DNA of 7,135 nt from Myxococcota bacterium (GTDB lineage: Bacteria; Myxococcota; Polyangia; GCA-2747355; JAKLHH01), in the NCBI GenBank assembly GCA_022710245.1, contig JAKLHH010000383.1, forward strand, positions 1-7,135. Direction: 5' to 3'. The notes beneath the pieces are model-generated. The model was not told where the DNA came from. It saw only the letters and a list, made by a program, of their open reading frames with translations, and ran no database searches. Numbering within the stretch: the stretch's first letter is position 1; the number at the start of each line of letters is the position of its first letter. This document shows, piece by piece, positions 1 through 5,662 of the stretch. The position numbers were made by a program, and so were the translations under genes.

Positions 1-754
1 CCCGACGGAGAAGCGCCGCGCCTCGGGCGGCTGGCTCCTCACCTGGAGGTTCGGCAACCTCCTCTCCGACGCGGGGATCGCCGTCGAGATGCCGCAGAAG
101 ATCAACCCGGGGCCGCTGGCGGCGGAGATCTCCAAGTTCGCGCCGGTCTCGCTGGCCTTCTTCTTCTTCCTCCTGCTGCTCCTCTCGGTGCTGAGGCAGG
201 TGCGGCTCCACGCCGTGCACTACGCGATGCTGGCCGCGGCGTTCTTCTCCTTCCACCTGCTGCTCGCCTACTCCGTCGACCTGATGCCGCTCTGGGCCGC
301 CTTCGCGCTCTCGGCCGTGGTCTCGGTGGCGCTCGTCGTCTCCTACCTGCGCCTCGCGGTGGGCGCTGGCTTCGCGCTCGGCTGGGCCGGCGGCGCGCAG
401 CTCCTCTACCTGGTCCTCTTCTCGCTCGCCTTCTTCTTCGAGGGCTACACCGGGATCACCATCACCGGCTTCAGCATCCTCACGCTCTTCGTGGTGATGC
501 AGCTGACCGGGCGCATCGACTGGGCGAGCAAGCTCGGCCGGTCCACCCCGCCGCCGCCCAGCACGCTGCGCGAAGCGCTGGCGGGGATGGGGGCAGCGCC
601 AGCGCCGACGGGCGCGCCGTCGCCGACGGGCGCGCCGTCGCCGACCCCTGCTCCGACCCCTGCACCGATCCCTGCGCCGTCGACGCCGGTCGCCGCCGCG
701 GCGGCGAGCCACGGCGCCGTCGACGCGCCCCGCGTCTTCAGCCGGGTCGACTGA
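1..754 (+). CDS. creD: CreD-like inner-membrane protein, C-terminal part (5' end outside window)
   Basis: The reading frame is open from base 2, so the start lies upstream; the ATG at 89 is probably internal. About 250 residues are visible. Counting from the first full codon, a short soluble stretch is followed by five hydrophobic segments at roughly 47-65, 73-91, 97-116, 124-146 and 151-170. Features resembling the C-terminal half of CreD (inner-membrane protein, typically about 450 residues) are the LxxHxxxY pattern after the first helix (RLHAVHY), the evenly spaced helices, and the closing motif LTGRIDW, like LTRRVDW in CreD. CreD proteins are envelope-associated and often controlled by CreBC; their biochemical role is unclear. 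After the last helix comes an unusual tail of about 70 residues rich in Pro, Ala, Thr and Ser, encoded by short tandem repeats and probably disordered. CreBC-like genes lie 650 bp downstream, supporting the call. Family assignment is from memory of motifs, not a search. Confidence 0.72.
   Translation, partial: PTEKRRASGGWLLTWRFGNLLSDAGIAVEMPQKINPGPLAAEISKFAPVSLAFFFFLLLLLSVLRQVRLHAVHYAMLAAAFFSFHLLLAYSVDLMPLWAAFALSAVVSVALVVSYLRLAVGAGFALGWAGGAQLLYLVLFSLAFFFEGYTGITITGFSILTLFVVMQLTGRIDWASKLGRSTPPPPSTLREALAGMGAAPAPTGAPSPTGAPSPTPAPTPAPIPAPSTPVAAAAASHGAVDAPRVFSRVD
603..676 (+). repeat. Tandem repeats in the creD-like Pro/Ala tail
   Basis: An 18-bp unit occurs twice in perfect tandem (603-620 and 621-638) and encodes PTGAPS-type repeats. 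A 12-bp unit, CCGACCCCTGCT with small variations, follows three times (641-652, 653-664, 665-676) and encodes PTPA/PIPA-type repeats. Both unit lengths are multiples of three, so copy-number changes would keep the frame. The tail length is therefore expected to vary between strains. Confidence 0.85.
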
Positions 755-785
755 GTGGGAGCGGCGCCGCACAGGTTGGGCCGTC

Positions 786-1313
786 GTGCGTAGCTGCCGC
801 GACCGGCCAGCAGCTGGCCGCTGGATCGAGCTCGAGGGCCGCGTGCGTGCCCTCACCGAGCTCGAAGCCCCGCTCAGCGGCGCGCGCTGCGTGCTCTACC
901 GCGTGGCGCTGACCCTCTGGCAGCGCTTCCTCGAGGGGCCGGAGCTCGCGCTGGGCGCGCCCAGCCGCGAGACGGCGGGCGCGGCGTTCCTCCTCGAGAC
1001 AGACGAGGGACCGGTGCTGGTCGAGCCCTGCGAGGCGACCGTCGCGCTCGGCGGCGCGCTCCCGCTGCGCCTCCGCCTCGGGCGCGACCCCGCCCTCGAT
1101 GCTCGCCTGGCGCGCCTCTACGGGCGCCTCTCCCGCCCCGCGCCGGACGCTGCCGTGCGCGCGCGCGAGTGGCGGCTCGAGGCGGGCTCGCGGGTGAGGC
1201 TCGCGGGCTGGCTCTCCAGCGCTCCCCACCCGCGGGGCGCCGGGGACGGCTACCGCGAGCCTCCCCGGCTGCCGCTCGTCCGGGCGTCCCGGCTCGCCTG
1301 GCGCTCGCGGTGA
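786..1313 (+). CDS. GIDE-domain-like small protein, function unknown
   Basis: This encodes 175 residues from a GTG start 31 bases after the creD-like stop; the GGTTGGG upstream is only a weak ribosome-binding site, so the start is uncertain. Visible blocks match the GIDE-type domain known from MULAN/MAPL and from bacterial proteins labelled 'E3 ubiquitin ligase family'. They are LxAPLSGxxCVLYRV at about 26-40, AAFLLETDEGPVLVEP at 66-81, and an E-x-RLEAGSRVRLAGW block at 128-142 where the family has E..L..G..V.V.G. No membrane helix, signal peptide or RING/zinc-binding cysteines are present, so ubiquitin-ligase activity should not be inferred. Bacterial GIDE proteins normally have flanking membrane helices; this one looks like the soluble domain alone. 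It sits between creD-like and creBC-like genes on the same strand, which suggests an envelope-linked role, but that is inference. Confidence 0.7.
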   Translation: MRSCRDRPAAGRWIELEGRVRALTELEAPLSGARCVLYRVALTLWQRFLEGPELALGAPSRETAGAAFLLETDEGPVLVEPCEATVALGGALPLRLRLGRDPALDARLARLYGRLSRPAPDAAVRAREWRLEAGSRVRLAGWLSSAPHPRGAGDGYREPPRLPLVRASRLAWRSR

Positions 1314-1336
1314 GGCGACGCGAGGCGAGGCGAGGC
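1312..1336. repeat. Pentanucleotide tandem repeat (GAGGC)
   Basis: Five consecutive 5-bp units read GAGGC, GACGC, GAGGC, GAGGC, GAGGC, beginning in the stop codon of the GIDE-like gene. The last units can pair with CGCCT at 1338-1342 (AGGCG 1328-1332, loop of five). No T-run follows, so a classical intrinsic terminator is not supported. Confidence 0.7.
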
Positions 1337-1344
1337 CCGCCTGC

Positions 1345-1372
1345 TTGCGCCCGCCAGCGGTCCGGATATCAT
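1345..1372 (+). promoter_or_regulatory. Putative sigma70-type promoter for the creB-creC-lnt operon
   Basis: TTGCGC at 1345-1350 (3 of 6 against TTGACA) is separated by 16 bases from TATCAT at 1367-1372 (5 of 6 against TATAAT). The -10 candidate lies in GGATATCATC, the only AT-rich patch in this gap. Transcription would begin near 1380, leaving a leader of about 30 bases with AGGAG at 1399-1403 ahead of the ATG at 1410. Judged by eye only. Confidence 0.4.
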
Positions 1373-1409
1373 CGAGGGCGGCCACGCCCGTGCGCCCCAG
1401 GAGCCCGCG

Positions 1410-2096
1410 ATGTCCACCATCCTGGTGGTCGACGACGACGCCCACCTCCGCGAGGTCGTCCAGTATGCTCTCGAGAAGGAGGGCTTCAAGGTGGAGCTCG
1501 CCGCCGACGGCGCCGCCGGGCTGGCTCGCGCCGAGCGCGGCGGGGTCGACCTCGTGGTCCTCGACATCCTGATGCCCGAGCTCGACGGGATGGAGGTCTG
1601 CCGGAGGCTGCGCGCGAAGGCGAGCCTGCCGATCATCTTCCTCTCCTCGAAGGGCGAGGAGGTCGATCGCATCGTCGGGCTCGAGCTCGGGGGCGACGAC
1701 TACCTGGCCAAGCCCTTCTCGCCGCGCGAGCTGGTGGCCCGCGTGCGCGCGGTGCTGCGCCGGCACCAGCCGCAGCACCCCGCGGCCACCGCCGCCACGC
1801 CGGAGCTGAAGGTCGGCCCGGTCCGCCTCGACCCCGCCCGGCACGAGGTGAGCTGCGAGGGGCTCGCCGTGCAGCTCACGGTGACCGAGTTCACGGTCCT
1901 CCAGGTCCTGCTGCGCCGCCCCGGCCAGGTGATGACCCGCGACGTGCTGGTGAACGAGGTCTACAGCTTCGACCACTTCATCACCGAGCGGACCATCGAC
2001 ACCCACGTGCGGCGGATCCGCTCCAAGTTCCGGCCCACCGGCTACGACCCCATCGAGACCATCCACGGGCTCGGCTACAAGGCCCGCGTCCCCTGA
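1410..2096 (+). CDS. creB: CreB-like OmpR/PhoB-family response regulator
   Basis: A cytoplasmic transcription factor of 228 residues, full length for the OmpR class. The ATG start is supported by AGGAG six bases upstream. The receiver domain spans about 3-117: acidic pocket D8/D9/D10, phospho-acceptor D52 in VLDILMP, switch residues S79/S80 and Y98, and invariant K101 followed by P102. A Pro/Ala/Thr/His linker (119-131) leads to the winged-helix DNA-binding domain at about 132-226, with the TVTEFTVLQVLL, ERTIDTHVRRIRSKF and IHGLGYK blocks. The stretch EEVDRIVGLELGGDDYLAKP is strikingly close to CreB of E. coli, and a CreC-like kinase follows at once, so CreB-like is preferred over PhoB or ChvI. 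The wing region also resembles ChvI-type regulators, so the exact subfamily is less certain than the OmpR class. It is expected to be phosphorylated by the kinase encoded next and to control promoters not identifiable here, possibly including creD. Confidence 0.9.
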   Translation: MSTILVVDDDAHLREVVQYALEKEGFKVELAADGAAGLARAERGGVDLVVLDILMPELDGMEVCRRLRAKASLPIIFLSSKGEEVDRIVGLELGGDDYLAKPFSPRELVARVRAVLRRHQPQHPAATAATPELKVGPVRLDPARHEVSCEGLAVQLTVTEFTVLQVLLRRPGQVMTRDVLVNEVYSFDHFITERTIDTHVRRIRSKFRPTGYDPIETIHGLGYKARVP

Positions 2097-3604
2097 TGGC
2101 GGGGAGGGTCCGACGGGCGGCGGCGCGGGTGCTGGCGCAGCTCCTCCGCATCCGCACGCGCCTGCTGGTGATCAACCTGGTCGCCGTGCTGGTGCCGGTG
2201 GTGGGGCTCGAGTGGGCGCGCTCCTACGAGCGCGAGCTCCTCCGCTCCCTCGAGCAGGACATGCTGCACCAGGCGCAGATGCTGCGGACGCTCCTCGAGA
2301 AGAGCCTCGACGAGCAGCGGCGCCCGCGCTTCCACCTGGCGGCGTCCGCCCTCGAGGTCGCGGCGCAGCGCACCCGCACCCGGGTCCGCCTCCTCGACCG
2401 CCAGGGCAACCTCCTCGCCGACTCTCACGCCAAGGGCGCGCCCGAGGGCCCGGAGCCGACGCCGACGCTCCTCGGCCACGCGGCGCCCACGCGCCGCCAC
2501 CTCGAGGGGCAACCGAGCACGGATCCCGGTCCGCTGCGAGGGAGGCCGGAGATCCGCGCGGCCCGCGCCGGGCGCAAGGCGACCGCGACCCGCATCCACC
2601 GCCGCATCCACCGCGCCTTCCTCTTCCTCGCCATGCCGGTCATGGTGAGCCGGCGGGTGGAGGGCATCGTCTACATCACCCGCTCGACCGTGCCGGCGCT
2701 GGAGTCGATGTACCGGCTGCGGCGCACCCTGCTCACCGTGCTCGGGGTGGCGCTCGGCCTCACCGCGCTCCTCTCGCTCTTCCTCGCGGCCACCATCTCG
2801 CGTCCGCTCGGCAGGCTGACCCGGGCGGCCGAGCGGATCGCGTCCGGCGACCGCTCCGCCAGCCTGCACCTCGAGCGCGGTGACGAGATCGGTCAGCTCG
2901 CGCGGGCGTTCGACGCGGTCGTGCGCCAGCTCGACGGCCGCGCCCAGTACATCGCCGAGCTGGCCGCGAACCTCTCCCACGAGTTCAAGACCCCGCTCGC
3001 CTCCATCCGCGGCGCCGCCGAGCTGGTCCTCGAGCAGGCCGCGGAGGACCCGGTGGCGCGCGAGCGCTTCCTGCGCAACATCCTCGCCGACACCGAGCGG
3101 CTGACGCGGCTGGTCTCGCGCATCCTCGAGCTCTCGCGCATCGAGGCCTCGCTGGAGCACCGCGAGGAGGTCGACCTCGCCGCGCTGGCGCGCGCGGTGG
3201 CCGGGCGGTTCCCCGAGGGCGCGCTCGAGGTGGCGGCGGGCGAGGGGCCGCTCCGCCTGTGGGCCAACGCGCCCCACCTCGAGTCGGTGCTGCAGGCGCT
3301 CCTCGAGAACGCGGTCCACTTCAGCCCGCCCGGGGTGCCCGCGCGCCTCGAGGTCCTCGTCGAGGGTGAGCTCGCGCTGCTCCGCGTCAGCGACCGCGGC
3401 CCGGGGATCACCCCGGCGAACCAGGCCAAGATCTTCGACCGCTTCTTCACCACCGAGGCAGCGCGCGGTGGGACCGGGCTGGGACTCGCCATCGTGGCCA
3501 CGGTGGTCAAGTCCCACGGCGGGAGCGTACAAGTGAGGAGCGAGCCCGGTGCGGGGAGCACCTTCGAGGTGCGGCTGCCCCGTGGCATGATGAGGGGTGT
3601 ATGA
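2096..3604 (+). CDS. creC: CreC-like membrane sensor histidine kinase
   Basis: This 502-residue protein starts at an ATG sharing its A with the creB stop codon (TGATG), indicating translational coupling; the frame is open much further upstream, but that part overlaps creB and is not coding. Order: basic N-terminus; membrane helix about 22-39; periplasmic sensor about 40-209; second helix about 210-233; HAMP about 232-282; dimerisation/phospho-acceptor helix with H295 in NLSHEFKTPLASIRGAAEL; ATPase domain with N405 (LLENA), DRGPG at 433-437 and GGTGLGLA from 458. The H-box followed by IRGAAE, and the sensor-domain ending FLAMPVMVSRRVEGIVY before the second helix, resemble CreC of E. coli. The presumed role is autophosphorylation on H295 and transfer to D52 of the CreB-like partner. 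The sensor carries a Pro/Gly-rich stretch (113-150) and a strongly basic stretch (154-173). The signal is unknown. It overlaps lnt by four bases. Confidence 0.9.
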   Translation: MAGRVRRAAARVLAQLLRIRTRLLVINLVAVLVPVVGLEWARSYERELLRSLEQDMLHQAQMLRTLLEKSLDEQRRPRFHLAASALEVAAQRTRTRVRLLDRQGNLLADSHAKGAPEGPEPTPTLLGHAAPTRRHLEGQPSTDPGPLRGRPEIRAARAGRKATATRIHRRIHRAFLFLAMPVMVSRRVEGIVYITRSTVPALESMYRLRRTLLTVLGVALGLTALLSLFLAATISRPLGRLTRAAERIASGDRSASLHLERGDEIGQLARAFDAVVRQLDGRAQYIAELAANLSHEFKTPLASIRGAAELVLEQAAEDPVARERFLRNILADTERLTRLVSRILELSRIEASLEHREEVDLAALARAVAGRFPEGALEVAAGEGPLRLWANAPHLESVLQALLENAVHFSPPGVPARLEVLVEGELALLRVSDRGPGITPANQAKIFDRFFTTEAARGGTGLGLAIVATVVKSHGGSVQVRSEPGAGSTFEVRLPRGMMRGV

Positions 3605-5061
3605 CCGAGAAGCGCCGCACGCCGCTGCTCCTCGTGCTCGGGCTCTCCGCGCTGAGCGGCGCGCTGCTCTTCCTCTCCGACTACCCGGTGCATGCCTGGC
3701 CGCTCCAGCTCATCGCGCTCTGTCCGTTCCTCCTCGCGCTCGAGCGGTGGTGCCGCAGCTACCGCGCGGCAGCGCTGGCCGGGCTCGCGCTCGGCCTCGC
3801 CTACACGCTCCCGCTGCTCAAGGTCCTCGAGTTCCCCCTGCTGATGGGCCTGCCGCTCGGGCTCTACCTGAGCCTCCTCTGGATCCTCATCGCGCTGGCG
3901 GGTCGGCGGGTGCTCGCCTGGCCCTCGCCGCTCGGCCCGCTGGCGGTGGGCGCCGTGGCGGTGATCGTCGAGTGGGTCGACTTCAACCTGGTGCCGGTCT
4001 GGGGCACGGCGCAGTGCTTCGCGCGGGTCTGGACCGCGGCGCCGAAGGCGGCGCAGATCGTCTCGCTGGCCGGCGTGACCGGGCTCGTCTTCGTCCTCGT
4101 CGCCGGGCAGGCGCTGCTGGTCCGCGCGCTCACCACCCGCGGCCAGCGTATGCGCAGCGCGCTGATCCTGATCATGCTGGTCGGCCTCACGGCGAGCTGG
4201 AACGCCCTCTCCTGGCGCGCCGGCACACGCGGAGAGACCGGGCTGCGGGTCGCCGCGATCGGCTGGACGCACGCGGACCTCGAACGCCAGGGCGCCCACG
4301 GAGTCACCGCGATCTTCGAGCAGGTCTACCGGCCGCTCGTCGAGGAGGCGGCGGTGCGCGGCGCCTCGCTGGTGGTCTCGCCCGAGGTGGGCTTCTCCGT
4401 CACCGGCGTGCAGCGAACCGAGCTCCTCGCCCGGCTCGCGGAGCTCGCGCGCGAGGAGGAGGTGACGCTCGCGGTGGGCTACTTCGACCGCGACCGTCGC
4501 GTGAACCAGGTGGTGGTCTTCGACGACAGCGGCGATCTGCGGGGCGAGTACCGCAAGACACACCTGATCCCCTTCATCGAGCGCTACCAGGCGGGGCGGG
4601 GCGAGCTGCTCGTCGTCGACCACGACGGGGTGCGCCTGGGCGTGATGATCTGCCAGGACGACAACTTCACGGACCTCGCGCGCCGCTACGGCCGCGCCGG
4701 TGTGCAGATCTTGCTGGTGCCGACCAACGACTGGCGGCAGGTGAAGGACCACCACCTGGAGAACAGCCGCTTCCGCGCCATCGAGAACCGGTTCGTGATG
4801 GTGCGCGCGGCCTCCAACGGGATCAGCGCGGTGATCTCGGCGCGAGGCAAGCTGCTCGCGCGGCGAGACCACTTCTTCGAGGGGCCAGGTCTGGCGATGG
4901 CGCACGTACGCCTGGTCGGCGGGCCCACCCTCTATAGCCGCTTCGGCGACTGGCTCCCCGCGGTCTGCCCGGCGCTGCTCGTCCTCGGAGCGCTCCTCGA
5001 CTGGCGGGCGCGGCGGCGACGCGTCTCGGCGCGGCCGGCGACGCCGCCTGTTCTGGGGTGA
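3601..5061 (+). CDS. lnt: Apolipoprotein N-acyltransferase (Lnt), divergent active site
   Basis: The enzyme is an inner-membrane protein that adds the third acyl chain to the N-terminal cysteine of lipoproteins, the last step of maturation before Lol sorting. It has 486 residues, near the usual 500. The ATG overlaps the kinase stop (ATGA). The N-terminal half (about 8-205) has roughly six hydrophobic helices, as expected for Lnt. The nitrilase-like domain spans about 214-440, with the Glu-Lys-Cys triad at E262 (VSPEVGF), K319 (GEYRKTHLIPF) and C351 (VMICQDD), plus E327, aligning with the second essential Glu of E. coli Lnt. The typical late motifs HHLENSRFRAIEN, AASNGISAV and TLYSRFGDW are present, followed by a last helix at about 452-467. 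Unusually, the nucleophile is followed by Q-D, where E. coli has Y-E. Sharing an operon with a two-component system is uncommon and suggests regulated lipoprotein acylation. Confidence 0.88.
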   Translation: MTEKRRTPLLLVLGLSALSGALLFLSDYPVHAWPLQLIALCPFLLALERWCRSYRAAALAGLALGLAYTLPLLKVLEFPLLMGLPLGLYLSLLWILIALAGRRVLAWPSPLGPLAVGAVAVIVEWVDFNLVPVWGTAQCFARVWTAAPKAAQIVSLAGVTGLVFVLVAGQALLVRALTTRGQRMRSALILIMLVGLTASWNALSWRAGTRGETGLRVAAIGWTHADLERQGAHGVTAIFEQVYRPLVEEAAVRGASLVVSPEVGFSVTGVQRTELLARLAELAREEEVTLAVGYFDRDRRVNQVVVFDDSGDLRGEYRKTHLIPFIERYQAGRGELLVVDHDGVRLGVMICQDDNFTDLARRYGRAGVQILLVPTNDWRQVKDHHLENSRFRAIENRFVMVRAASNGISAVISARGKLLARRDHFFEGPGLAMAHVRLVGGPTLYSRFGDWLPAVCPALLVLGALLDWRARRRRVSARPATPPVLG

Positions 5062-5088
5062 CCTCCGCCTCCTCGCTGTCCCTGTTCA

Positions 5089-5121
5089 CGCTGTCTTCGC
5101 TGTCTTCGCTGTCCTCGCTGT
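5089..5121. repeat. 9-bp tandem repeat (CGCTGTCTT)
   Basis: Units run from 5089: CGCTGTCTT, CGCTGTCTT, CGCTGTCCT and a partial CGCTGT. A diverged copy, CGCTGTCCC, sits just upstream at 5074-5082. The array starts within 30 bases of the lnt stop, in non-coding sequence. No hairpin plus T-run was found here, so the end of the lnt transcript is not defined. Confidence 0.8.
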
Positions 5122-5134
5122 ACGACCAAGCCTT

Positions 5135-5200
5135 GAGTGTCAGGATCGCCCCGTCTGAGTCTCAGACCCACCGGAGATGACACTGCGCGTGTCCATCGAG
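5135..5200. repeat. 66-bp dispersed repeat with nested 47-bp dyad, copy 1
   Basis: This copy matches 5295-5360 at 60 of 66 positions by my count. Its core, 5137-5183, is symmetric. It reads GTGTCA, ten bases, GTCTGAG, a central T, CTCAGAC, ten bases, TGACAC. Both pairs of arms are perfect inverted repeats with equal spacing. The layout resembles the two ends of a small transposable element joined together (MITE-like), or a protein-binding or cruciform site. No target-site duplication is evident and no transposase is encoded nearby. Confidence 0.85.
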
Positions 5201-5243
5201 ACCCCGACGGTCCCTCGTCGCGACACGTAAGCCCGCGAGTCCA

Positions 5244-5263
5244 GGTGCCCCCGGGAGGGCACC
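5244..5263. repeat. Short perfect hairpin between the two repeat copies
   Basis: GGTGCCC at 5244-5250 and GGGCACC at 5257-5263 form a perfect 7-bp stem with a 6-base loop. No T-run follows on either strand, so it is not a convincing terminator. It lies in the 94-bp spacer (5201-5294) between the two 66-bp repeats; I see no gene in that spacer. Confidence 0.5.
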
Positions 5264-5294
5264 GCGACGGCGAAGATGGGTTCCCCCGCGTCGC

Positions 5295-5360
5295 GAGTGT
5301 CAGGACCACCCCGTCTGAATCTCAGACCCACCGGAGATGACACTCCGCGCGTCCGTCGAG
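5295..5360. repeat. 66-bp dispersed repeat with nested 47-bp dyad, copy 2
   Basis: This is the second copy, offset by exactly 160 bp from the first. The 47-bp core at 5297-5343 keeps the outer GTGTCA/TGACAC arms and the ten-base spacings. One inner arm is changed (GTCTGAA against CTCAGAC), which breaks one pair. The match to copy 1 stops at 5360, exactly where recognisable coding sequence of the minus-strand beta-helix gene begins to be interrupted. The repeat is therefore placed as if it replaced or truncated that gene. Confidence 0.85.
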
Positions 5361-5578
5361 GGAGCGCTGGCACTGCCGGCGGCCGTGCAGGCGATCTTGC
5401 TGCCGCTGAAGGCGTACGTGCCGTCGGCGAGGACGAGCTCGTCGCCTGCCTGCGCGGCGCTGATCGCACTCTGTAGCTGGGCGAGCGTGGACACGTTGAC
5501 CACCTTGGCGTGCGCGGGAGCGGCGAGCAAAATCACGAGCACGAGCGGGCACAGGGGCCAGGCGTTGCGCTGTCGCGT
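5300..5578 (-). pseudogene. Truncated secreted parallel beta-helix / polysaccharide-lyase-like protein remnant
   Basis: Read from 5578 downward, the frame gives a textbook signal peptide: basic RQR, a hydrophobic core ending VLVILLAAP, and an AHA cleavage site at residues 22-24. The mature start VVNVSTLAQLQSAISAAQ and GDELVLADGTY (about 26-55) is the typical opening of right-handed beta-helix proteins such as chondroitinase-B-like or alginate-lyase-like enzymes, which normally have several hundred residues. Here similarity ends near P73 at 5360, and the next 19 codons are encoded by the 66-bp repeat before a stop at 5300-5302. The catalytic helix is absent, so activity is not expected. The codon at the ideal start position is ACG, with GGAGGT six bases upstream (5585-5590), suggesting a lost ATG; an in-frame ATG at 5650 would add an unlikely N-terminal extension. 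Whether the remnant is still expressed is unknown. Confidence 0.6.
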
Positions 5579-5590
5579 CGCGTCACCTCC

Positions 5591-5631
5591 ACGGAGTTGA
5601 GCGTCAGAGAACTTCTCGCAGCGAGCTCCGT
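5591..5631. other. Nested inverted repeat in the divergent leader region
   Basis: ACGGAG (5591-5596) pairs with CTCCGT (5626-5631), and within that interval CTCGC-A-GCGAG (5615-5625) forms a tight 5-bp stem. CTATAG (5632-5637) lies directly beside it, giving TATAGA on the minus strand as a possible -10 for the beta-helix remnant. The nearest TTGACC lies 21 bases away, too far for a standard promoter. This could be an operator or leader structure, but the evidence is weak. Confidence 0.25.
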
Positions 5632-5662
5632 CTATAGGAGCACCCAGCAAGCGAGGCGGTCA

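Noticed and set aside
786..1313. Calling the GIDE-like protein an E3 ubiquitin ligase
   Set aside because: No RING or zinc-binding cysteines are present; the label comes from the eukaryotic MULAN family, not from this domain.
1169..2095. Extension of the sensor kinase frame upstream to 1169
   Set aside because: The extension is Arg/Pro/Ala-rich noise overlapping the GIDE-like gene and creB in other frames; ATG at 2096 fits the family start and the stop-start overlap.
738..4905. Very long open frames on the minus strand (738-2066, 2075-3532, 2893-4905)
   Set aside because: They lie opposite well-recognised plus-strand genes, encode Arg/Ala/Gly/His/Glu-rich low-complexity products without domains, and are typical shadows in GC-rich codon usage.
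3597..4937. 446-codon plus-strand frame inside lnt
   Set aside because: Arg/Ala/Gly-rich frame offset from lnt, with no motifs; lnt in the correct frame has all catalytic residues.
5244..5263. Intrinsic terminator for the lnt operon
   Set aside because: The hairpin is good but has no T-run on either strand and lies about 180 bases past the stop.
5135..5360. CRISPR array
   Set aside because: Only two copies, 160 bp apart, with internal palindromes and one long spacer; no cas gene.
5137..5476. Short frames through the 66-bp repeats on both strands
   Set aside because: They are Arg/Pro/Ser-rich with no domain or signal, and their similarity to each other comes only from the DNA repeat.
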